Part shown: piece by piece, positions 25,823 to 35,426 of the stretch
How the letters are laid out: each line of letters starts with the position of its first letter
Numbering within the stretch: the first letter of the stretch is position 1
Assembly: GCF_022919095.1 (NCBI RefSeq)
Contig: NZ_CP095073.1
Span: 3,720,001-3,784,000 of the forward strand
Source: Halobacillus salinarum
GTDB lineage: Bacteria; Bacillota; Bacilli; Bacillales; Halobacillaceae
Direction: 5' to 3'
Length of the DNA: 64,000 nt
The notes under the pieces: generated by a model
The model's database searches: none
Told to the model about the DNA's origin: nothing
What the model saw: the letters and a program-made list of their open reading frames with translations, nothing else
Position numbers and translations under genes: made by a program

Positions 25823-27202
25823 TCAGGCAAATAAACTTAACAGAAGACAAACGGCAAAACCAACGAGTGCGACGATCGTTGACATGATTGTCCAAGATTT
25901 TAACGTTTCACCTTCAGTCATTCCGAAATAGCGGTTCACCATCCAAAAACCCGAGTCGTTCACATGCGAAGCAATCGTTGCCCCGGAGGCGACCGCAATG
26001 ACTAAAATGCCTTTCATTGGTTCACTTACATCAAATGAGCTTAACAGCGGTGCAACTAGACTGGATGCAGTTACCATGGATACAGTAACAGACCCTTGGG
26101 CAACCCGGACTACAGCCGCAGTTATAAAAGCAAAAACAACAAGAGGGAGATCTGTTTTTTCCATAGCATTAGCTAAGACATCTCCTATCCCTGAGGCTAC
26201 CAGCATTTCGCCGAACACCCCTCCTGCCCCAGTAACAAGAATTATAATCCCGGCAGGTTCCAGAGCTTTAGTTGTCAGCTTCTGTATTTCATATTTGGAA
26301 TATCCTCGCTTAGTACCAAAAATATAGAAGGTTAATAATGTTGCAATCGTAAGCGCTACGAAAGGGTGCCCGATAAATACAAGCACACTTCGTAAAGTAC
26401 TCTCCTCAGGTAGCAGTACGTCAGCGGTCGTGCTGAACAATATTAAAATAATCGGCAGGAGAATAATGGAAATGACATTCCAGAAACTCGGCAATTCCTT
26501 CCCATTGTATATGACCTCCCCTTTTTCTTCCTTTTCTGACAGGGCGGCTGCCTGTTCCTGCATAAATTCCGGGATGCCCAGATGAACTTTTTTCGAAATA
26601 TAGTCACCAAAAATGGGGCCAGCCAAAATCATCGCCGGGATCCCCGCTATTAACCCAAATAAGATTACCCAGCCAAGATCTGCTCCTATTAAGGAAGCGG
26701 AAGCAATGGGGCCGGGAGTGGGCGGGATCATCCCATGAGCTACGATTAAACCGGCAAGTAAAGGTATTCCATAGTAAAGCAGCGACTTGTTGGATTTTCT
26801 AGTTAAGCTGTAAAGAATAGGCATTAATATGACAAGTGCCACATCAAGAAACACAGGAATTGAAATAATCAAGCCTGCAATACTTAGAGCCCATGGACTT
26901 TTCTTTTCCCCAAATTTATTCAGCAGGGTTAAAGCAAGCCGTTCGGCTCCACCTGAAACCTTCAACACCTCTCCGAACATCGCTCCTAAGCCGATAATGA
27001 TAGCTATAAAAGCGAGTGTTCCGCCCATCCCGTCTTTAAATGTCTGGATAATTTTCTCGGGAGGCATTCCGACGGCAAGTCCTACGAGAAAGCTTACGAC
27101 CATTAAAGCTACAAAAGCTTGAAGCTTCGTTTTCATGACGAGGAATAAAAGTAAAGCAACACCAAAGCAGGCAACGATAATCAACCATGCAGTAGATTCC
27201 AA
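25823..27202 (-). CDS. GntP-family gluconate/aldonate:H+ symporter
   Basis: A 459-residue permease of the gluconate:H+ symporter family with about 12-14 transmembrane segments. IIGLGAMFGEVLKVSGGAERLA, the HGMIPPTPGPIASA loop and VASGATIASHVNDSGFWMV are characteristic of GntP/GntT/DsdX. It probably imports the acid used by the enolase-superfamily enzyme downstream. The TTG at 27202 (MESTAWLIIVACFG) is preceded by AGGAGGGG; readings from 27289 add a soluble stretch unlike the family. A candidate IclR operator lies about 320 bases upstream. Confidence 0.88.
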   Translation of the reverse strand: MESTAWLIIVACFGVALLLFLVMKTKLQAFVALMVVSFLVGLAVGMPPEKIIQTFKDGMGGTLAFIAIIIGLGAMFGEVLKVSGGAERLALTLLNKFGEKKSPWALSIAGLIISIPVFLDVALVILMPILYSLTRKSNKSLLYYGIPLLAGLIVAHGMIPPTPGPIASASLIGADLGWVILFGLIAGIPAMILAGPIFGDYISKKVHLGIPEFMQEQAAALSEKEEKGEVIYNGKELPSFWNVISIILLPIILILFSTTADVLLPEESTLRSVLVFIGHPFVALTIATLLTFYIFGTKRGYSKYEIQKLTTKALEPAGIIILVTGAGGVFGEMLVASGIGDVLANAMEKTDLPLVVFAFITAAVVRVAQGSVTVSMVTASSLVAPLLSSFDVSEPMKGILVIAVASGATIASHVNDSGFWMVNRYFGMTEGETLKSWTIMSTIVALVGFAVCLLLSLFA

Positions 27203-27589
27203 TTTAGCCCCTCCTAAAAAGTGATGAAACTTTTCCCAATGTACACCGGCAACCCGTATTCCTAAATCTTCAATTAAGGACCACGGCAAAAAGACAGCGC
27301 TTTCAAAATTACTTTTATACGGTTTTAATGCATGAGAAATACAGCTAGCACAATAAGTAAGGCTGTGTGCTATCTGGTAATTTCTGCATGGTTAGAACCT
27401 TCGGGAAACACCTGCTTATCCATAGATTCACATTCACTTTAGAGTCCAGTTTATATCGCTAATAGGAGGAGCCTATCCTTCTTTTCAGAGGAAATCTGCT
27501 AATGAACACCCGCAAAAGTTCTATATAATAAAACTTCGTTTCATCATATACGCAAAGAAAACCTAAGGTTATTCAATACATCTTCAACA
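27203..27589. other. intergenic region, IclR gene to GntP gene
   Basis: A 387-base region without a recognisable gene. It contains the candidate IclR-type near-palindrome at 27527-27545. The long distance from that site to the GntP start leaves room for a leader, but I see no clear riboswitch or terminator fold. Confidence 0.5.
27527..27545. promoter_or_regulatory. candidate IclR-type operator
   Basis: AATAAAACTTCGTTTCATC resembles the perfect palindrome at 29496 and the site at 53612. It lies between the IclR gene and the GntP gene. Confidence 0.5.
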
Positions 27590-28357
27590 TTATGAAGCGC
27601 CCTGCCGATAACCCATCTGCTTGGAAATTCTTTCAGCAGTTTGTCTCATCATCGGTACTAACTGCTCTAGCTGCTTATCATTCAACTGAGGGGTAGGCAT
27701 GGAAAGGCTGAAGGCCGCTGTTACTTCTCCGGTGTGATTATAAATTGGAAAAGCCAGACAGCTGATTCCAGGTTCGTTCTCCTCACGGTCGATGGCGTAG
27801 CCGCGTTCTCTAATTCTCTCTAACTCTTTCAGGAAATCAGGTTTATTCGTTAATGTATTAGCTGTACGCTTCTCAAAATGATACCCATCCAGAATAGCGT
27901 CGATTTCTTCCTGTTTCCTAAAAGCCACAAGTGTTTTCCCGACTCCACTACTATGAACTGGCGCTCTGCGACCGATTCGTGAATATTGAACGTTCCCAGA
28001 TGTCCCTTCCACTTTATCGATATAAACGCCTTCTTTTCCTTCTAATATCACTAAATGCAGCGTATGACCTGTTTTTCTCGAAAGCTCCAACAAATCTTTT
28101 CTTGCAACGGAACGAATATCTAAGTTGTAAATTACAAAGTTGCCTCTTTCAAATAATTTCATACCGAGTCTATATTTTCCATTTTCACTGACTTTTTCAA
28201 TGTATCCATGTTCTTGTAGTGTTTTTAATAATGAATGAACCGTACTTTTATTTAAATGCATACGGTTACTGATTTCAGTAATCTTCAGTTCAGGTTCAAA
28301 TTCATTAAATAAATCTAATATTTTCAGTGCACGCTCGACCGACTGAATAATTGGCAT
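27590..28357 (-). CDS. IclR-family transcriptional regulator
   Basis: A 255-residue regulator. The N-terminal winged helix includes SVERALKILDLFNEF, ITEISNRMHLNKSTVHSLLK (helix-turn-helix, about residues 25-45) and the wing YRLGMKLFERG. The C-terminal IclR effector domain includes VHSSGVGKTLVA and the DREENEPGISCLAFPIYNH ligand region. It probably senses a sugar acid or its keto-deoxy product, as KdgR does. ATG at 28357 is chosen because AAGGGATGA lies six bases upstream. It is flanked by genes preceded by TATAAAACT-type near-palindromes, its likely targets. Confidence 0.9.
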   Translation of the reverse strand: MPIIQSVERALKILDLFNEFEPELKITEISNRMHLNKSTVHSLLKTLQEHGYIEKVSENGKYRLGMKLFERGNFVIYNLDIRSVARKDLLELSRKTGHTLHLVILEGKEGVYIDKVEGTSGNVQYSRIGRRAPVHSSGVGKTLVAFRKQEEIDAILDGYHFEKRTANTLTNKPDFLKELERIRERGYAIDREENEPGISCLAFPIYNHTGEVTAAFSLSMPTPQLNDKQLEQLVPMMRQTAERISKQMGYRQGAS

Positions 28358-28445
28358 TTTCATTCATCCCTTATAAAAATATGGTTAGGATTATATTAAC
28401 ACATCTATGATTAGTTTATGAATCGCCAGCCGGAGCAGAAAAACA

Positions 28446-29399
28446 TTAACGCAAGGTCGAAGATAACTGTCCTTCCACTGGAACGGCAAGACCTTTTGCG
28501 CCTTTCTCTGACATTTTTAAGTGGGGCGCGTACCTTTGGATCATTTCAAATCCAACGCGAGCCCTCCTTACCCGCTCCTTCGATAATGCAATGGAAGTAT
28601 CCTCCAGATGTGTGCCCGATGGATAAATATTAGGAGCATTCCTCAAACCGAACTTAATGTAAACCGGGGCAGCAACTCTGATGATTTCAGGAATGTCGAA
28701 ATGACGAATAAAGCCACCTATATCGTCCGGCACTTCAACGTAAATGTCCAATGGCAGATCTACCGCCTGCCGGATAGCCGCCAGCCGTGAGAGTGTGAGA
28801 TCCGTTGGCACATTAAACGTTCCTGCTCCAATTTGTTCCATCAAACGGATGGATACTGGATTCGACTGTCCCATCTGCACGGATACTTTAACGATAAGAT
28901 CGTTCGGCAGCTCACCTAGCTTTTTAAATTCATTCACCAGCCATAATATACCTTCATCAGCTACGAGAATACTACGCAGCCCCGCTTCACACCCCCGTTT
29001 AATATCTTCAATAGCATAGACGAGCTGGTCCATTCCTTCCACACGCTGTCCTGCAATCTTTCCTGCGCTTGACCAGGGCATGGCTGTAATATCCCAGCCA
29101 CCGCGCGGACCCACGAATAAACTTGCTTCGAGTTTTTCTTTTCTCGCCAGCTTCACCATGTCGGTTAACTCCTGATCTGTGTATAACATAATTCCGCTGC
29201 CTTGAGAGATTCTGTGAATCGGCACTTGGTATTTGCTGGAAGCTCCCAATACAGCATGCAGTGAATTTACTCCTTCCACACTGGGAATTTCAATTCGATA
29301 TTGGGCCCCATCAGGAAATGTCTTAGTAGAAGTAGGAAGCTCATGACAGTCTTTTCCGGGAAATCCGAGTTTTTCAATCGTCTCCCTTGTTCGATCCAC
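28446..29399 (-). CDS. TIM-barrel protein of unknown function (U32-peptidase-like)
   Basis: About 317 residues, no signal peptide or membrane segment. Alternating beta/alpha stretches such as SLFVGPRGGWDITAMPW, LRSILVADEGILWLV, IVKVSVQMGQSNPVSIRLM and LPLDIYVEVPDDIGGFIRH suggest a TIM barrel. I recall relatives labelled peptidase U32-like beside sugar-acid genes, but I do not see a catalytic signature I can name. GTG at 29399 follows AGGGGGTGA. It is preceded by the perfect palindrome at 29496 and is followed by the IclR gene on the same strand, so it is likely part of the same sugar-acid regulon. It could be an isomerase or aldolase-type enzyme; function is unassigned. Confidence 0.55.
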   Translation of the reverse strand: MDRTRETIEKLGFPGKDCHELPTSTKTFPDGAQYRIEIPSVEGVNSLHAVLGASSKYQVPIHRISQGSGIMLYTDQELTDMVKLARKEKLEASLFVGPRGGWDITAMPWSSAGKIAGQRVEGMDQLVYAIEDIKRGCEAGLRSILVADEGILWLVNEFKKLGELPNDLIVKVSVQMGQSNPVSIRLMEQIGAGTFNVPTDLTLSRLAAIRQAVDLPLDIYVEVPDDIGGFIRHFDIPEIIRVAAPVYIKFGLRNAPNIYPSGTHLEDTSIALSKERVRRARVGFEMIQRYAPHLKMSEKGAKGLAVPVEGQLSSTLR

Positions 29400-29495
29400 T
29401 CCACTCACCCCCTGCTTTTCGAATCGTGAGGCACGTTCTCAAACGAATAAGTGCTTGCTTTCGCAATCGAAAACCTCCCATCATTAGTTCTATAA

Positions 29496-29514
29496 TATAA
29501 AACTAAGTTTTATA
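29496..29514. promoter_or_regulatory. candidate IclR operator (perfect palindrome)
   Basis: TATAAAACTAAGTTTTATA is a perfect 9-1-9 palindrome about 97 bases upstream of the TIM-barrel gene. Related sites lie at 27527, 53612 and 63967. The form resembles known KdgR-type IclR operators (AAAC-nn-GTTT core). Confidence 0.6.
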
Positions 29515-29686
29515 ATAATTCAATAAAGATGTTACACGAGAGGTTTTTTGAAGTCAACTTTTATTTTGAATTTTCGGAAAAATGATTCGATGGTACTTTT
29601 ATTTGTGATCTGACCCAACTTTTTACCCGCAAAAAAACTCCTATTTAATGAATAAACAGAAGTTTTATGGTCAATATGGAAACGAA

Positions 29687-30607
29687 TCAGCCCAGCAGCT
29701 GCAGGAATTTCTCTTCTGTAATAATTTCGATATTCAGCCCTTCCTCTCTCAACGCTTCTGCTTTCTTCAGCTTACTTGTTTTCTGCCCTTCTTGTTTGTA
29801 TTTCAAATAATCACGATTGCCTACTACTAAGTAATCGATATTCGCTTGAACGCTGTCCGTACATAAACCGCCAAAACTGACTACTTTCTGCATGGCTTCC
29901 CTTCTTTTGAGAGACTGCAAGGTTCCAGTAAAAGCAAAGGTTGCCTGGTACATTGGATGATCCACATCAAACTCTGACGTTGCAGCCACGAAATCCTTAG
30001 CTGAAGGAGAGCTCTTTTTTCTCGTTAGTCTGGCCGGCTCATACCCAGATGGATAGATCCTCCCATTTATCGTATTCGTTGCCACCTGCAACTCTTGCAC
30101 ATTGTCTACTTTATGATGCTCACAGGCTTTCATTAATATGATAGCTGCGGCTTGAGCATCTTCTAATGCATGGTGATGCTCGAAATGGATACCCAGCATC
30201 TTCGCCAGTGATTTTAAATTATAGCTCTTTAAATGCGGCCACGTTTTCTTCGCCAGATTGACGGTACAGTTATACGTCAGTTCAGGATAAGAGATTTGAT
30301 AATCGTCAAGCACCTTGCGAAGAACACTCATGTCAAAACTGGCGTTGTGAGCAACCACAAACTTCCCCTCCAGCTTCTCCTTAATTTCTTCTCCCCATAA
30401 TTCATTAAATTCCTTTTCGTCCCGCACGTCTTCTTTTGTAATCCCGTGGATACTTGTATTTATAGAATGAAAATAATTACGTTTTGGTTTGACAAGACGA
30501 TAATATTCATCAGCAAGCCGTCCATGCTCATATTCTATTAATCCAATTGAGCAGACACTTGATCTTGAGGAATTTGCTGTTTCAAAATCAATCGCCACAA
30601 AATTCAT
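29687..30607 (-). CDS. DnaQ-like 3'-5' exonuclease with C-terminal BRCT domain
   Basis: A 306-residue cytoplasmic protein. Residues 1-165 form a DEDDh exonuclease: Exo I AIDFETAN (Asp, Glu), Exo II VAHNASFDMSVL and Exo III HHALEDAQAAA (His, Asp), so all metal ligands are present. After a linker, residues about 220-306 read as a BRCT domain (FAFTGTLQSLKRREAMQKVV, VSFGG, DYLVVGNRDYLKYKQEG), of the kind found in NAD-dependent DNA ligase. It resembles the epsilon-type proofreading nuclease and probably trims DNA in repair. ATG follows AAGGAGTGGGAG. No functional link with neighbours. Confidence 0.88.
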   Translation of the reverse strand: MNFVAIDFETANSSRSSVCSIGLIEYEHGRLADEYYRLVKPKRNYFHSINTSIHGITKEDVRDEKEFNELWGEEIKEKLEGKFVVAHNASFDMSVLRKVLDDYQISYPELTYNCTVNLAKKTWPHLKSYNLKSLAKMLGIHFEHHHALEDAQAAAIILMKACEHHKVDNVQELQVATNTINGRIYPSGYEPARLTRKKSSPSAKDFVAATSEFDVDHPMYQATFAFTGTLQSLKRREAMQKVVSFGGLCTDSVQANIDYLVVGNRDYLKYKQEGQKTSKLKKAEALREEGLNIEIITEEKFLQLLG

Positions 30608-30854
30608 ACTCCCACTCCTTATGTAAGCTCCTTTTAGTTTTAGTTTCTATGTTCCCTTTCCACTCAAAAATAACCTGTGAAATCTAAATCAATCATACTC
30701 TTCTGGAAAAATTTTTACAAAAAATTAATTGCTCCTTCATCCCTATAACAGCAAATCTTTTTTCTCTCCACATCCAGTTCGTGTTCTAAGGACAAGTTTA
30801 ATTCAGATTTTTCCTGGCAATAAGGAAATAAAACTTCAACAAGGATGTGAGAGA

Positions 30855-31985
30855 ATGCAAGCTGTCACTTATCAAGGCAAAGAACAAATGAAGGTAAAAG
30901 AAGTAGCCACTCCTGAAATACAGGAAAATAGTGATATGATCGTCAGAATTACAGCAAGCGGAATCTGCGGATCTGATCTTCATTTATATAAAGGCGGGAT
31001 CGAACCTGATATTGACTACGTAGTTGGTCATGAGCCAATGGGAATTGTAGAAGAAACCGGCCCTGATGTAAAAACGCTGAAGAAAGGCGACCGCGTTGTG
31101 ATTCCATTTAACATTGGGTGCGGGGAATGCTTCTATTGCAAAAACCAGATGGAAAGTCAGTGCGATGAATCCAACCCTCACGATGAACGCGGAGGCCTGT
31201 TTGGTTTCACCGAGGTTAACGGAAACTTCCCCGGCGGTCAGGCAGAGTACCTGCGTGTTCCGTATGCGGATTTTACTTCGTTTAAAGTTCCAGAATCAAG
31301 TGAATTAGAGGATGAAAGTGTTCTCTTCCTATCCGATGTGATACCGACTGCTTATTGGAGCGTGGAACACAGCGGCGTTAAAAAAGGGGATAAAGTGATT
31401 ATTCTCGGAAGCGGTCCGATCGGTTTAATGGCTCAGAAATTTGCTCGACTTAAAGGAGCGGAAAGAGTCATCGCCGTAGACCAGGTCGACCATCGTCTTG
31501 AGCACGCGAAAAGGACAAATGATGTGGAAACCTATAACTTTAAAAATGAAGAAAATATCGGCGCATTACTTCACGAGGATACCCAAGGCGGTGCCGATGT
31601 AGTGATCGATTGTGTAGGCATGGATGGCACCGTTCCACCGAACAAAGAATTCGGTTCTGAATTCGATAATCAGTTCGGCACCATCAGCCCTATTAAAACT
31701 GCTTCTCAGGCTGTCCGTAAATTCGGGACAGTGCAATTGACGGGCGTTTACGGAACTGAAGCTAACGGTTTTCCTATAGGAGATTTTTTCACCCGCAACG
31801 TTTCCTTGCAGATGGGTCAGGCTCCGGTCATCCACTTGATGCCTGAACTTTATGACATGATTGAAAATAAAGAATTTGATCCGACCGACATCATCACCCA
31901 TTCGCTCGATATCAAAGATGCCGCAAAGGGGTATGACATTTTTGATAAAAAAGAAGACGGCAACATCAAAGTAATTCTTAAACCA
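30855..31985 (+). CDS. zinc-dependent alcohol dehydrogenase
   Basis: A 376-residue medium-chain dehydrogenase. The catalytic-zinc Cys is in GICGSDLHLY with HE in VGHEPMG; the structural zinc ligands are in NIGCGECFYCKNQMESQC. The Rossmann motif is LGSGPIGLMAQKFA with Asp in VIAVDQ, pointing to NAD(H). The long insertion (about residues 250-275, GTVPPNKEFGSEFDNQFGT) resembles formaldehyde-dismutase/glutathione-independent formaldehyde dehydrogenase relatives, so formaldehyde or another aldehyde/alcohol is a possible substrate. ATG at 30855 follows AAGGATGTGAGAG; the reading from 30729 adds a sequence unlike the family. Single gene with its own terminator. The stop is at 31986-31988. Confidence 0.85.
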
Positions 31986-32002
31986 TAGTTCAATAAAGAA
32001 TG

Positions 32003-32032
32003 GCCTGGAGCAAATTGCTCCAGGCTTTTCTT
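32003..32032 (+). terminator. terminator after alcohol dehydrogenase gene
   Basis: GCCTGGAGCAA pairs with TTGCTCCAGGC and is followed by TTTTCTT. Confidence 0.85.
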
Positions 32033-32188
32033 ATGAAGATTTTTTATCTTTTCCTCTTCATAAACCGTTCAATTACGAGCCGCCTTTATTATAAAAAAAC
32101 GATGCACAACGATTTATACCTAGATTTGAAATTTTATTTCATAAAAATTAATATCAACGATTTTTTATTCTAAAAATGCTATACTTAC

Positions 32189-32202
32189 TGAAAGCGCTTA
32201 AT
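32189..32202. promoter_or_regulatory. cre-like site before murR
   Basis: TGAAAGCGCTTAAT fits the 14-base cre core with one mismatch, about 30 bases upstream of murR. It suggests CcpA control of N-acetylmuramic acid use. Confidence 0.55.
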
Positions 32203-32230
32203 ACAATGATCTCAATTGAGGTGTTCCATT

Positions 32231-33100
32231 ATGAATGGAGTTTTATATAAAGTAAGAGAGTCCTTTTCTACTGTAAAGCCGGCGGAAAAGGTAGTTGCGG
32301 ATTACATCTTACATCACCCTGAAAATGTGGTTTCCATGTCCATTCAGCAAGTTGCTGCGGAAAGCTTCTCCAGTCCTTCTGCGGTTCTAAGATTCTGTAA
32401 AACTCTTGGGTTTGGAGGATTTAAGGATTTCAAGCTTAAGCTTGCCGGGGATCTGTCCATTTTAAATATGCATGACATGGATAAGCATGAATTAAAACCA
32501 GGTGATTCTTTAACAAATATTATGACTGTTGTCACGAATAATAATATCCAATCGCTGACCGAAAGTCTGCAGCTGCTTGATATCGAACAGCTGACGAAAG
32601 CCTTTCACTATTTGGTAAACGCTAAAAAGATAGATTTGTACGGCGTAGGCTCGAGCTATTTAATTGCCTCAGATGCCGTTCAGAAGTTTATGAGAATTAA
32701 CAAACCCTGTACAGCTTACAGTGATTTTCACATGCAGAGAGTATCTGCAGTCAATTTGGAAGCAGAAGATGTAGCCGTCGCGATTTCCTATTCAGGTGCT
32801 ACGAAGCAAGTCATTGAATGTATTCAAATCGCCAAAAGCCAGGGGGCAAAAGTCATAGCCGTAACGAAATATGCCGATACAGAACTCAGCTCTTTAGCGG
32901 ATGCGGTATTGTTTGTAGCTGCTAATGAAGATGATTTCCGCAGTGCCGCGATGAGTTCAAGAATGGCGACACTTAATGTGATCGATATCCTTTATACGGC
33001 CTGCGCCCACGAAGAATACGATGATGCCCTTTTTCATTTGAAAAGGACGCATGAGATTATCCAGCAAAGCGGAGAAAAAGGAGGTACAACGCAGTCATGA
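32231..33100 (+). CDS. murR: MurR/RpiR-family regulator of the mur operon
   Basis: A 289-residue regulator with an N-terminal RpiR helix-turn-helix (about residues 1-75: PAEKVVADYIL, MSIQQVAAESFSSPSAVLRF) and a C-terminal SIS sugar-phosphate-binding domain (about 120-260: KIDLYGVGSSYLIASDAVQKF, AISYSGATKQVIE). By context it senses N-acetylmuramic acid 6-phosphate. ATG at 32231 follows GAGGTG. Its stop overlaps the murQ start by four bases. A cre-like site lies in the promoter region. Confidence 0.88.
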   Translation: MNGVLYKVRESFSTVKPAEKVVADYILHHPENVVSMSIQQVAAESFSSPSAVLRFCKTLGFGGFKDFKLKLAGDLSILNMHDMDKHELKPGDSLTNIMTVVTNNNIQSLTESLQLLDIEQLTKAFHYLVNAKKIDLYGVGSSYLIASDAVQKFMRINKPCTAYSDFHMQRVSAVNLEAEDVAVAISYSGATKQVIECIQIAKSQGAKVIAVTKYADTELSSLADAVLFVAANEDDFRSAAMSSRMATLNVIDILYTACAHEEYDDALFHLKRTHEIIQQSGEKGGTTQS

Positions 33101-33987
33101 TTAACCATTTGACTACAGAAACACGAAACCCGCATACCATGAATTTAGACGAGATGTCCACAAAAGATTTTCTACGAGTAATGAATGAAGAAGACAAACA
33201 AGTTCCCATCGCAGTAGAAAAAGAAATCAGTCAGATTGAAAAAGTCGTCAATCTGGTGGTGGACTCCTTTAACCGCGGAGGTCGCTTGATTTACTTAGGA
33301 GCTGGTACGAGCGGACGGCTTGGAATACTCGATGCCGTCGAATGCCCGCCTACTTTCGGTACCCATTTTGAACAAGTCAGAGGGTTAATCGCCGGGGGGG
33401 AACGAGCAATTATGAAAGCTGTGGAGGGAGCAGAAGACCATCCTGAAGAAGCAGTGAAAGACTTGAAAGAACTAAAACTCACCGCAAAAGATACAGTTAT
33501 CGGACTTGCAGCCAGCGGCAGAACACCTTACGTTGTGGGCGGATTGAAATATGCCCGCGACTTACATGCCCATACGGCTGCTGTCAGTTGTAATAAAAAT
33601 GCTGAAATCAGCCGCTATGCAGATGTTGCCATTGAAGTCTTAGCTGGGCCGGAAGTAGTCACAGGTTCAACCCGATTAAAATCCGGGACAGCTCAAAAAC
33701 TAGTGGTCAATATGATTTCAACTGGTACCATGGTAGGGATCGGAAAAGTTTACGGGAATCTTATGGTAGATGTGCAATTAACGAACCAAAAGCTCGTGGA
33801 ACGGGCAAAAAATATCATTTCCATCGCTACAGGCATCAGCCCTGAAGAAGCAGAGCAGTATTTAATCGATTCTGAAAACAAACCAAAAGTCGCCATCGTC
33901 ATGATTGAAAGACAATGCAGCCGCGAACAAGCCGAGAAATGCTTAGAGGCAGCGAAAGGATTCGTCCGTCAAGCGATAACTCAATAG
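33097..33987 (+). CDS. murQ: N-acetylmuramic acid 6-phosphate etherase
   Basis: A 296-residue SIS-domain lyase that removes D-lactate from MurNAc 6-phosphate to give GlcNAc 6-phosphate, part of cell-wall recycling. TETRNPHTMNLDEMSTKDFL opens the family; GAGTSGRLGILDAVECPP holds the sugar-phosphate site with the conserved Glu; GLAASGRTPYVVGGL and GSTRLKSGTAQK follow. The C-terminal UBA-like helical piece begins SPEEAEQYL. It overlaps murR (ATGA) and is followed by the frameshifted MurNAc transporter gene. Confidence 0.95.
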   Translation: MINHLTTETRNPHTMNLDEMSTKDFLRVMNEEDKQVPIAVEKEISQIEKVVNLVVDSFNRGGRLIYLGAGTSGRLGILDAVECPPTFGTHFEQVRGLIAGGERAIMKAVEGAEDHPEEAVKDLKELKLTAKDTVIGLAASGRTPYVVGGLKYARDLHAHTAAVSCNKNAEISRYADVAIEVLAGPEVVTGSTRLKSGTAQKLVVNMISTGTMVGIGKVYGNLMVDVQLTNQKLVERAKNIISIATGISPEEAEQYLIDSENKPKVAIVMIERQCSREQAEKCLEAAKGFVRQAITQ

Positions 33988-34004
33988 AAAGGCAGGTTGT
34001 AAAG

Positions 34005-35426
34005 ATGAACAATCGAGAGCTTGCTGAAACACTGATCACCCATCTTGGTGGAAAACAAAACATTCTCAGCTTTACGAATTGTATTACGAGATTACGAGTG
34101 AATGTGAGAGATTATTCGAAGGTCGAACGAACCAAAATAGAACAGTTGAATGAAGTCATGGGCATTGTAGAGGACCAAACCATCCAGATTGTATTAGGGC
34201 CTGGAAAAGTTTCCAAAGTAGCCTTTGAATTCGGGATATTACAGGTATGGAAGGCGAAGATTTTGATGAGGAGGAATTGGATTTAGCCGCCGATACAAAA
34301 GCTTCCTACAAAGCCAAACAAACGTCTCCGGTACAAAAAATGCTCCGCCACGTAGGGAATATTTTCGTTCCCCTCATCCCCGGGTTTGTCGCTTCAGGAC
34401 TGCTCCTCGGGATTGCTAATTTACTATTAAATCTTGCCAATCCGGAAGCCGGTGTCCTTAATCCATCCATTTTGGAATCGGATTGGTACGTCCTGTTAAA
34501 ATCGATCGGCGGTCTTTTATTTGGAAGCTTAGGAATTTTCGTTGGGATCAATACAGCAAGAGAGTTCAGAGGCACCCCTGTCCTGGGGGAATCGCAGGTC
34601 TGCTTATTTACGCCCCGGCATTAAGTGAAATAGAATCGTTGCATTTATTTGGATTAAGTTTAAAAGTAAGCACTGGGCTCGGAGGACTGTTAGGAGTCAT
34701 TATCGCTGCTTATCTGTTTGCAAAAATTGAGCAGTTTGTAAGAAGGCGCACGCCTGATAGTCTTGACCTGATTGTCACTCCTCTCATTACGATCATCATT
34801 GGTGCACTCCTCACCGTCATTATCATTCAGCCAGTGGCTGGATTAATTATGAACGGAATCACCTGGTTCCTTGTAGACGTCATGTTGAAAATCGGCGGAA
34901 TTGTTGGAGGGTTTGTCCTTGCTGCTACCTTCCTCCCGCTTGTTACTGTCGGCCTTCACCAAGGACTGATACCTGTACATCTTGAATTAATTGAAAATGT
35001 CGGCTACACAACCTTATTACCAGTCCTCGCTATGGCTGGAGGTGGTCAAGTAGGTGCGGCAATTGCGATTTATCTAAAAACAAAAGATAAGCGTCTGCGC
35101 AAAACCATTGTGAACGCTCTGCCAGTTGGGATTCTTGGAATTGGGGAACCACTCATTTATGGTGTCTGTCTTCCACTTGGCCGGCCGTTTTTAACCGCTT
35201 GTTTAGGGCTGGGTTCGGAGGTTCATTTCTTGCCTTAACCAATACCGGCGCTATTACTGTCGGCCCTTCAGGGGTCGCGTTGATTCCTCTTATCGCGGAA
35301 GGAAAATACTTGTCTTATATCATTGGTTTAGTCATTTCCTACATTGGTGGGTTTGCCCTTACTTATTTATTTGGATTTAAAACAGAAATGGTCGATCGTC
35401 TTTACGATCAGGATCAAGCTGCATAA
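34005..35426 (+). pseudogene. murP: MurNAc-specific PTS EIIBC, split by three apparent frameshifts
   Basis: Four ORF pieces make one PTS transporter of about 474 residues. The EIIB domain has its phospho-Cys near residue 26 (SFTNCITRLR). The EIIC domain includes LRHVGNIFVPLIPGFVASG, FGSLGIFVGINTAREF and GGGQVGAAIAIYLKTKDK. Each break is restored by one added base: an A near 34239 (giving GILTGMEGED), a G in the run near 34596 (giving LGGIAGLL), and a G near 35209 (giving LGAGFGGSFL). No transposon or deletion is involved. I judge these more likely homopolymer read errors than decay, since flanking protein sequence is intact. ATG at 34005, 18 bases after murQ. It would import and phosphorylate MurNAc. 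The EIIA is not present and would be supplied by another protein. Confidence 0.8.

Noticed and set aside
34005-35426. murP as a decaying pseudogene
   Set aside because: The protein is complete once three single bases are added in short runs, and the rest of the operon is intact, so read error is the simpler account.
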